Positions 6,168 to 12,726 of a DNA stretch of 19,339 bases are shown here, piece by piece. The translations under genes and the position numbers were made by a program. The stretch covers positions 1-19,339 of the forward strand of contig DASVQA010000221.1 in assembly GCA_036389375.1 (NCBI GenBank), in the 5' to 3' direction. A model generated the notes under the pieces. The model saw only the letters and a program-made list of their open reading frames with translations. It searched no databases and was not told the origin of the DNA. This stretch comes from QHXQ01 sp036389375 (lineage in GTDB: Bacteria; Acidobacteriota; Blastocatellia; Pyrinomonadales; Pyrinomonadaceae). Position 1 is the first letter of the stretch, and each line of letters starts with the position of its first letter.

Positions 6168-9013
6168 TAAAAACTGACCGGCCGGAACTCGAAGCGGACG
6201 ACGTGCGCGCCGCCCTGCAAAGCGACCCCGCGCAGCGCGTAATCCGTCCGGTAGATGTGCGCGGGCACGCCGTCAACGGTCGCGCGCCAACCCGGATAGT
6301 AAGTGTCGCTTGTGACGAGCAGCGCAGGCGCGTGCGCCTCTGTCTCAACTTCCATCACGTCATCCGTCAATAGCCGCACGCGCGCCTTTGCGGGCGCATC
6401 CGTCGCCTGCGCCGCGAAGGGCTGTGCCTCTTCGACGAGCGCCGTGCGCGCCGGGTCGAATGCGCGCCCGTCGGGCAGACGCGCCGAGCGCACGGCCGCG
6501 AACGCTTCATCTGCACTAACGCGCAACACCTCAGACGCAAGCCACGCGCGCGGGCGTGCGCGCAGGTTCTCGTAGATGCGGCTTACGCCCACGTCTTCAG
6601 CCTTGACCTCTGGGCCGTAGCCACTATTGCCCGCGTCGATCTCGCCGACGAAACGCCAGCGCGCTTCGTCGTAGAGCGAGCCGGCGCGCGGGTTAACGGG
6701 CGTCGAGACGCGCGCGTCGTCGTCAATCACGGTCAGCTTCTTGAGTGCGAACGAGCCGGGCGGCCCCGTCCAACGCAAGCCGACGCTTTTGATCTCCTGC
6801 ACGGGCGCGAGCGCGACGAACGCCACGTAGTCGTGCCCTTCACACGCGAGCGCGCCGCGCTGCGCGGGATAGCTGCGAAAGACATTAGCGCGTGCGTGCT
6901 GCATCGCGGGGCGCACGTCGGCGCAGTCGTAGGCCCATTCGCTGGCGTCCTGTCCGGCGCGCAGACTGTAAGCCTGTGTTTTGCCGGCTGTGTCCGTCGT
7001 CGTTAGCTGCGCGAACTCGCGCCCGTCAGGCAGCGCGACGGCGCAGGCGAGCGCGCCGATGAGCGCGAGGCGGGTGGCGCGCGTCGGCTGCGGCAGATCG
7101 ACCTGCGCGGTCGCGGGCGTCGTCGCGGCGCAGCCCGGCCCGATGGTGTCGTTGAACTCGCCGGTTGACCAGCGCAGTCCGCGCTCGTCTGTCGTCGCGT
7201 GCGGTTCGACCTCTGCGGGCGGCACGAGTACGTAGCGCACTGACATCAGGTCGAGACTCTGATTGGCCGGGTCGCGCCACGATTCATCAACGCTCCCGTG
7301 TGGCGGCATCGTCAACAGGCGACTCGTCCGCGCGAGGATGAGCGGGCCGTAGCCGCTGGCGCTTGTGAAGCCCCACAGCTTCGACAGGTTCGGCGGCAAC
7401 TCGCTCACGCGCCCCGTGCCGCCGCGCACGGGCAGGATGCGTTCGTGCGTCGCGGCGAGTTGCGCGCGGTAGTTTGCGCTCGCCGTCGGCGCGCTCTGGT
7501 AAGCCGCGTAAGGCGCGCGATAGCGCCACTCGTAGAACCAAGCGAAGCTCGACAGATCGACGAGCAGCACGACCATGAGCAATGCAAGCCGCACGCGCGC
7601 ATCCGGGCGCTTGTGCCACCAGAGGAGCGCACAGCTTGCCGCGCCGAACAGCAGCAGCGGCACGCCGAGCGCGGGGTTGGTCAAAGGGTTGAGCGAGACG
7701 GTGTGACCGAGCCGTTGCCACGCCAACTCGTTGAGCTTGCCGGCACAGAGGCGCAAGCCGACGAGACAGGCGGCGAGCGTGAGCGCCGCGCCGACGAGCG
7801 TGCGCCGCAGCAGTCGGCTCGAAGCCGCGCGCATCTGTAACGCGCGCACGCCGAGACCGGCGAGCACGCTCACGGCGAACGCGTAGAGGAAGAGATAGCG
7901 CGCAGGCGCGCGAAACTTGTTGACGACCGGCAGTTGATACGTGAGCCACGCGAGCGGCGTCGCCGCGCCGAGCGCGAGCAGCACGGCCACGCCGGCCACG
8001 CCGGCCCAGAACCATGCATGGACTCTGCGCCGGTCAGCCACGTAGCCGACGCAGGCGAGCAGGAGCGGCAGGAGTCCCGCGTAGCCGGTCAACTCGCTTG
8101 CGCCCCAGCCGTCGGCACTCGACGGCCAAGCGCCGAAGTAGGGCGTGGCGTAGAAGGCCGCGGGCGCGCCGCCGTAGAGAAAAGGGAGGACGAGCATCGG
8201 CGTTTGCCGGAGCGGCAGTTCGTAGGCCACGAAGTCCGCGAAGGTGAGCGTGGCGCGCACGCTCTCGGCGGTGAGTTGCGCGGTCGGGACAAACTGCAAG
8301 GCGGCGACGCCAGTGCCGAGCACGAGCAGCAACGCGACCGCGCCGTAATAACGCGCGCGGCCAACGTCCGCGCGCCAGCCCACGACGAGCGCGTAAAGCC
8401 CGGCCGCGCCCAGCGTATAAACAAACATCTGCGGGTGGCCGGCGAGCGCCGCGCACGCAACCGCCAGCGCGCCCGTAGTGAACCAGAAACTACTGATGCG
8501 CTTCCGCACAGCTAATGCTGCGAGCGCCCAGACGATGAGCGGTAGCCACGCCGTCGTGTGGATGACGGCGGCGTGCCCGATATGCGCGATCATGCAGCCG
8601 CACAAACCGTAAGTGAGTCCGCTCACGAGCGCGCTCAGGCGCGAGCGCGTCAGGCTGAAGACGTAGCCGTAGGTGAAACTGCTGGCCAGCACGTAAGCCG
8701 AGACGAGAAAGAGATGCCATGAATGCGGCACGCGGCTTAAGAGCAACGCGGGCGGATACCAGAACATGCGCGGCGCGTCAGCGACCGCCGGGAAGCCGCC
8801 CCAGACCGACGCATCCCAGAAGGGCGTGCGGGCATAGTAGCTCGGCAGAAAATAGCTGATGCCGTCGCCGGGCGCGAGCAGGCGCGCGGTGAAGAGGACG
8901 GGCGCGAAAAAGAGCGTGAAGAACAGGGCATAGCCGAGCACGACGAGCGCGGCGTGGCGCACGTTCCCGGTACGGGCCGGCGTGAGCGAAATGGCGCGTG
9001 CGCTGCGAGCCAT
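6095..9013 (-). CDS. YfhO-like membrane protein, diverged copy
   Basis: A 972-residue polytopic protein, clearly YfhO-like but much less similar to the three close paralogues. The first helix (~20-45) is followed by the loop LLAPGDGISYFLPSYYARTPFWD, with Asp50 in the GT-C acidic position, then WGGFPAVADAP. About a dozen hydrophobic segments follow to ~residue 475. The soluble part has the YfhO-typical LDLMSVRYVLVPP, a variant LRAGQDASEWAYDCADVRP module and TSDTYYPGWRATVDG near the C-terminus, then a last helix and RLRRA. ATG at 9013 lies 30 bases downstream of the stop of the methyltransferase on the same strand, so the two are likely one operon. The 3' end overlaps the convergent paralogue by 73 bp. 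A polyprenyl-phosphate-sugar transferase role is inferred from the family; donor and acceptor are unknown. Confidence 0.85.
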   Translation of the reverse strand: MARSARAISLTPARTGNVRHAALVVLGYALFFTLFFAPVLFTARLLAPGDGISYFLPSYYARTPFWDASVWGGFPAVADAPRMFWYPPALLLSRVPHSWHLFLVSAYVLASSFTYGYVFSLTRSRLSALVSGLTYGLCGCMIAHIGHAAVIHTTAWLPLIVWALAALAVRKRISSFWFTTGALAVACAALAGHPQMFVYTLGAAGLYALVVGWRADVGRARYYGAVALLLVLGTGVAALQFVPTAQLTAESVRATLTFADFVAYELPLRQTPMLVLPFLYGGAPAAFYATPYFGAWPSSADGWGASELTGYAGLLPLLLACVGYVADRRRVHAWFWAGVAGVAVLLALGAATPLAWLTYQLPVVNKFRAPARYLFLYAFAVSVLAGLGVRALQMRAASSRLLRRTLVGAALTLAACLVGLRLCAGKLNELAWQRLGHTVSLNPLTNPALGVPLLLFGAASCALLWWHKRPDARVRLALLMVVLLVDLSSFAWFYEWRYRAPYAAYQSAPTASANYRAQLAATHERILPVRGGTGRVSELPPNLSKLWGFTSASGYGPLILARTSRLLTMPPHGSVDESWRDPANQSLDLMSVRYVLVPPAEVEPHATTDERGLRWSTGEFNDTIGPGCAATTPATAQVDLPQPTRATRLALIGALACAVALPDGREFAQLTTTDTAGKTQAYSLRAGQDASEWAYDCADVRPAMQHARANVFRSYPAQRGALACEGHDYVAFVALAPVQEIKSVGLRWTGPPGSFALKKLTVIDDDARVSTPVNPRAGSLYDEARWRFVGEIDAGNSGYGPEVKAEDVGVSRIYENLRARPRAWLASEVLRVSADEAFAAVRSARLPDGRAFDPARTALVEEAQPFAAQATDAPAKARVRLLTDDVMEVETEAHAPALLVTSDTYYPGWRATVDGVPAHIYRTDYALRGVALQGGAHVVRFEFRPVSFYYGVGLSALSLLFIAGSAWRLRRA

Positions 9014-9043
9014 AAGTTGCTTTGCGTGCGCGTTCGCTTGCGG

Positions 9044-9889
9044 TCAACGTTTGCGCGCGATCATGTACATGATGTCGTAGAGGTTGAGATAAAACCCCCA
9101 GTTCAGAACGCCGAGCCGGGCCAAGCGGCGAAATAGCTGCGGTCGCCCGTGCCGCAACGCGAGGATGATGTAAGCGACGTTACTGGCGCTGCGATAAAAA
9201 CCGCAGTAGCGATCATAGACGACCTCGAAGCCGTGCGCGGCCAGCAGGCGTGTGAGGGTGGCGCGCGAGAAGTAGTGCGCGTGGACGGGCGGGATGATCA
9301 TGCGCCAGTGCGGCCCGCGCAACCGCGCGACGTAGCTGCCGATGTCGCCCGTCGTCAGCGCCACGAGCGCGCCCGGCTCGGTCAATTGAGCGATCTTCTC
9401 AACATAGAGATCGGGGCGGCGCACGTGCTCGATGGTGTCCCACATGCAGACCACGTCAAAGCGCTCGCCGGCAAAATCGTGCGCCAGAAAATCGCCCTGC
9501 ACGGCCGGCAGCTTTAACTCGGCGCGCGTGTAGCGCACGCCTTCGTCGGTCAAATCTATGCCAAGTAAGGTGTGAAAATCATGGCGCACCACGTCTAGGA
9601 AGAAGCCGTAGGCGCTGCCGATCTCAAGCAGGCGCGTGTGCCGCGCCGGGTCTAGGTAACGGCGCAGCACCTTGTAGCGCAGGCGGAAATTTTTCGTGAT
9701 GTACTTGCGGTCGGCCGCGTAGTCGAAGAACTCGCCCTCCTTGAACAGGCTGTGATCGTAGAGCCGGGCCAGTTCGTCGTCGGTCAGATCGAGGTCGGCG
9801 AAAATGTACTGGCAGTTGCGGCAGCGAAGCAGACCCTTGTAGAGCGGAGCCACGTCAGCGCCCCGACAGATGAGGCAAGATTGATCCAT
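9044..9889 (-). CDS. Zinc-ribbon class I SAM-dependent methyltransferase
   Basis: A 281-residue cytosolic protein. The N-terminus carries a C4 zinc-ribbon pattern, CLIC at residues 5-8 and CRNC at 23-26. A Rossmann-type SAM-binding fold follows: motif I LLEIGSAYG at 87-95, the acidic ID at 111-112 that should bind the SAM ribose, and WDTIEHV around 150-156. The C-terminal part has HAHYFSRATLTRLLAAHGF, common in this group. Such proteins often sit in O-antigen, capsule and deoxysugar clusters, where they methylate sugars or glycan ends. The substrate cannot be read from the sequence. It is the first gene of a pair with the diverged YfhO-like gene 30 bases downstream. ATG at 9889 puts CLIC four residues in, as expected for the family. 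A perfect TATAAT lies ~38 bases upstream on its strand. Confidence 0.88.
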   Translation of the reverse strand: MDQSCLICRGADVAPLYKGLLRCRNCQYIFADLDLTDDELARLYDHSLFKEGEFFDYAADRKYITKNFRLRYKVLRRYLDPARHTRLLEIGSAYGFFLDVVRHDFHTLLGIDLTDEGVRYTRAELKLPAVQGDFLAHDFAGERFDVVCMWDTIEHVRRPDLYVEKIAQLTEPGALVALTTGDIGSYVARLRGPHWRMIIPPVHAHYFSRATLTRLLAAHGFEVVYDRYCGFYRSASNVAYIILALRHGRPQLFRRLARLGVLNWGFYLNLYDIMYMIARKR

Positions 9890-9945
9890 GCGATTTCGGC
9901 CGCGCGGGACTTAAACAGTGCGCCGCGATTATACTCTGACCCGCA
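9890..9945. promoter_or_regulatory. Divergent promoter region between two methyltransferase genes, overlapping -10 boxes
   Basis: The 56-bp gap holds an AT-rich island in GC-rich DNA. On - it reads TATAAT (plus coordinates 9928-9933); on + it reads TATACT (9930-9935). The two boxes share four base pairs. On + the box ends 10 bases before the ATG at 9946, implying a nearly leaderless mRNA; on - the leader would be about 30 bases. I see no good -35 hexamer on either strand at 16-18 bp, so this is a candidate only. Confidence 0.5.
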
Positions 9946-10914
9946 ATGTGCAGCGAAACCGGAGCACCCGAAACAACCAAGACCGCCGGGCGCGCAGCGG
10001 CCGTGCAACCCGATGTGCCAGCCGATCTGCCACTCGAACTCGAAGCGGCTCCGTGCCCGCACGGCTGTGCGGCGGACGCTGATACGGTGCTGCACGAGTT
10101 TGGCCGCTTCCGCATCTGTCGTTGCGGGCACTGTGGCTTGGTGCGGCTCAACCCGCGCCTTGCCGCCGCACAACTCGCGGAGTTCTACGAGCGCGAATAC
10201 TTCTCCGGCGATCACGCAACGGGCTACGACAGCTACGAGGCGGACGCGCCGCTCTACGAAAAAACTTTCGCCCGCCGCATGCGCCTGATCCGGCGTTTCA
10301 AACAAGGGGGCCGCCTGCTCGACATCGGCTGCGGTCTCGGCTACTTCTTGAACGTCGCCGCGCGCGCGGGCTTCGACGTGTACGGTCTAGACCTGTCGCG
10401 CTACGCCGTCGCGCGTTGTGAGGAACGCTTTCCCGGCCGCGTGCAATGCGGTCTGCTCACGCCGGGTCTCTTCCCCGATCAGTGTTTCGACGTGGTCACG
10501 ATGTTCGACCTGTTCGAGCACGTCTATCAACCGCACGAGTTTCTCGCCGCGCTGCACGCAATCACGCGTGACGATGGCCTCGTCGTCATCACGACGCCGA
10601 ACCACCGGAGTCTTTTATCGCGCGTGTCGGGGCGGCGCTGGGTCTCTTACAAACTGCCCGAACACGTCTTCTATTACACGCCGGAGACGCTCACGCGCAT
10701 GGTCGCGCCGCTGTTCCATGTCGAGTTGATTCGCGCGGAAGGGCAATACTGTTCGCTCGAATTTTTGGCCGAGCGCATCAAGACGTTGAGCCAGCCGGCC
10801 GGGCGCACGCTGCTGCGCGCGGTGCGTCTCGTCGGCGCGGGCGACGTAGGGATTTATGTGAACTCCGGCTCGCTGACCGCCGTGCTCAGTAAACGCGCAG
10901 TCGGGTTGAATTGA
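9946..10914 (+). CDS. Class I SAM-dependent methyltransferase with N-terminal Cys cluster
   Basis: A 322-residue protein related to the divergent methyltransferase at 9044-9889. A poorly conserved N-terminus of ~35 residues precedes a Cys cluster (Cys37, Cys41 and CRCGHC at 58-63) that probably binds zinc. LVRLNPRL and then the SAM fold follow: motif I LLDIGCGLGYF at 124-134, GLDL at 147-150, and MFDLFEHV at 186-193. TTPNHRSL and LPEHVFYYTPETL further on are typical of the Methyltransf_23 type group found in cell-surface sugar clusters. The likely role is methylation of a sugar or glycan end; the acceptor is unknown. It is transcribed alone on +, facing the GT-C-like gene at its 3' end with 49 bp between stops. 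ATG 9946 follows a -10-like box closely. Confidence 0.87.
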   Translation: MCSETGAPETTKTAGRAAAVQPDVPADLPLELEAAPCPHGCAADADTVLHEFGRFRICRCGHCGLVRLNPRLAAAQLAEFYEREYFSGDHATGYDSYEADAPLYEKTFARRMRLIRRFKQGGRLLDIGCGLGYFLNVAARAGFDVYGLDLSRYAVARCEERFPGRVQCGLLTPGLFPDQCFDVVTMFDLFEHVYQPHEFLAALHAITRDDGLVVITTPNHRSLLSRVSGRRWVSYKLPEHVFYYTPETLTRMVAPLFHVELIRAEGQYCSLEFLAERIKTLSQPAGRTLLRAVRLVGAGDVGIYVNSGSLTAVLSKRAVGLN

Positions 10915-10963
10915 AAAGTCGGCGCGCACAGTTGCCAATCGCGTACGGCGTGGCGCTTGCTCG
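10915..10963. other. Short convergent intergenic gap, no terminator seen
   Basis: These 49 bases separate the stops of the + methyltransferase and the - GT-C-like gene. I looked for a stem with a U-tract on either strand and found none beyond the trivial 6-base palindrome CGTACG. Termination, if any here, is not by an obvious intrinsic hairpin. Confidence 0.4.
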
Positions 10964-12652
10964 TCAGTGTGCGCCCGCCTCGTTGCGATAGAGCGAGAAG
11001 ACGTAGCCGTGCTGTTCGTACCAGTGCGGGGTGACGAGGCTGAGGGTCGCGCCGTGCTGCGTGATGCGGGCGGGCGGCGTCTGACCGTCACCGAAGGTGG
11101 GATAGGGCGGCGGCGTCTCGACCTCGAAGACGTAAGGGAAGATGTGATGCACGACGAGCACGGCGGCGCTGGCGCGCATACGCTCCGGCGTCCATGGCGT
11201 CCGCACCAGTTGATCCTGTGCGGGCACGGGCGTGAGCGTGCCGGGCGGCGCGAGCGCGGCGAGCGCGTAAGTGTCCCAGTAGCCACCGAGCACAAACGCC
11301 TGCGGCGCGCGCTGCGCTAACTCGACCGCCACCGCTTTCAGCTTCAGATAGTCCGGGTTCGGTCTGACCGGCGGGAACTTGAACACCAGGATGAGCGCGC
11401 ACAGCGCGCCGAGCGCCGGGTGGACGACGCGCCGGGCGGCGTGGCCGCGCGCTGACAGGTTGACGAGCAGCACGAGCGTGAGCAGCCCAGAGAAGACGCC
11501 GCACAGGTGCGTGAGCGCAAGATAACGTGGGCCGTAGAGGTTGAGCCGCACCCATGTGAACAGCACCGCGACGGCGAAGTTCGCCAGCCCGACAATGGCG
11601 CTACCCGTGATGAGTACCGACAGGTCGAGCCGCACGCCCGGCTGACAGACGCGCAAACCGCGCCCGCGCACAACAGCACACCAGAGCAGACAGACGGCGA
11701 GCAGCCCGCCCGCCAGCAGCCCGCCCAAAGCGAGCGGCCACGCGGGCGCACGCGTGAAGACCTCATACTCGCGTTGCAGGTTCACGAGCAGGTTGCCCCA
11801 GTCAAACTCGGTCGGCGTCTTGTAGTCCGTGCCGTAATGCTTGAGCGCGAAGCGGTGATAGTTCGCCTTCAGCAGTTGCTCCGAGCCGATAGCGGCGACG
11901 ACGGGCAGGAAATTTTTGAGCACACGCGTGGGCCTCGGTAGCCCTTGAACATCGGCTGCACTGAGCCGCGCGCGCAGGACTTCGAGCGCAAACAGGGCGC
12001 AGATGACGGGCGTGCTGAGCAGCGAAGTCCAGACGGCGAGCAGCGCGAAACAGAACGCCGCGAGCGACCAGAGCCAGATGCGTGCGCGCCCCGCGGTTGG
12101 TGCATCGCTCGGGCGGGCGCAAAGTTGGCGCAGGCACAGCCACGCGCAGATGAGCGGCGTGATCTGCCACGCATAACGTTGATTGAGCACGAACAGGTAA
12201 TGGCTGACGGTCGGGTGCAGGCAGAGGACGCCGGCCAAGAGCGCGCCCGTTAAGAGCGCACACGCGCGGCAGAGCGCAGCGACGACGAGAATGCTCAGGC
12301 AGAGCCAAACGACCTGCACGAGATAGATGCTGTCAGCCGTCCACGTGTAACCCGTCGCCCGACGCACGAGTTGGGCGGCGATGAAAGGCCAAGCGCCGAT
12401 CTGATCCTGCCCGTAGATGTATGTGCGGAAGGCGTCGAGCTTTTCATCGTTCGCCATCAGCACGGGCAGGGCGCTGTCTGAGTTGAACGGCTGAACGTAA
12501 CTGCTGTCGGGGCCAAAGACCTGATAGGCGCGCACGACGAGCGCGCCCCACGCGCAGAGCGCGAGCGCAACGAAGATCACTGCCCCGCGCCGCGCCCTTC
12601 TCGTGTCCGTTCCTGTGCTTTCGTGGTTCACGGTCTTGAGCGGGGTTAGCAT
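10964..12652 (-). CDS. Polytopic GT-C-like membrane protein, function unknown
   Basis: A 562-residue protein with a basic N-terminal stretch (18-22), a first helix at ~23-42 and several more hydrophobic segments to about residue 415. A soluble tail of ~145 residues ends the protein. The first outer loop holds FNSDSALPVLMANDE (Asp59) and YGQDQIGAWPF (Asp83). An acidic residue soon after the first helix and a mostly helical body resemble GT-C polyprenyl-phosphate-sugar transferases (ArnT/PMT-like). I recognise no family-specific motif, so the glycosyltransferase role is inferred from topology and from the surrounding glycan genes. It could instead be a transport or polymerase component. It is divergent from the YfhO-like gene at 12727 and convergent with the methyltransferase. 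ATG 12652 is the natural start. Confidence 0.7.
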   Translation of the reverse strand: MLTPLKTVNHESTGTDTRRARRGAVIFVALALCAWGALVVRAYQVFGPDSSYVQPFNSDSALPVLMANDEKLDAFRTYIYGQDQIGAWPFIAAQLVRRATGYTWTADSIYLVQVVWLCLSILVVAALCRACALLTGALLAGVLCLHPTVSHYLFVLNQRYAWQITPLICAWLCLRQLCARPSDAPTAGRARIWLWSLAAFCFALLAVWTSLLSTPVICALFALEVLRARLSAADVQGLPRPTRVLKNFLPVVAAIGSEQLLKANYHRFALKHYGTDYKTPTEFDWGNLLVNLQREYEVFTRAPAWPLALGGLLAGGLLAVCLLWCAVVRGRGLRVCQPGVRLDLSVLITGSAIVGLANFAVAVLFTWVRLNLYGPRYLALTHLCGVFSGLLTLVLLVNLSARGHAARRVVHPALGALCALILVFKFPPVRPNPDYLKLKAVAVELAQRAPQAFVLGGYWDTYALAALAPPGTLTPVPAQDQLVRTPWTPERMRASAAVLVVHHIFPYVFEVETPPPYPTFGDGQTPPARITQHGATLSLVTPHWYEQHGYVFSLYRNEAGAH

Positions 12653-12726
12653 AACGACGATGTGCTGTTTGTAAAAGCCGGCGCGCGGTGGCTAACGGGC
12701 GCGAGCCTGCATACAATGGCGCGACC
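12653..12726. promoter_or_regulatory. Divergent intergenic region with candidate promoters
   Basis: This 74-bp gap separates the GT-C-like gene (-) from YfhO paralogue 3 (+). On +, TACAAT at 12712-12717 is a fair -10 box ending nine bases before the ATG at 12727; the matching -35 position (TGGCTA, 12689-12694) is weak. On -, TACAAA (plus coordinates 12668-12673) is a possible -10, also with a poor -35. I see no operator-like palindrome. These are candidates only. Confidence 0.35.

Noticed and set aside
10915..10963. Possible bidirectional terminator in the convergent gap
   Set aside because: No stem-loop with a T-rich tail was found on either strand.
12688..12726. N-terminal extension of paralogue 3 from GTG 12688
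   Set aside because: It would run through the candidate -10 box and adds residues absent from the paralogues; ATG 12727 is preferred.
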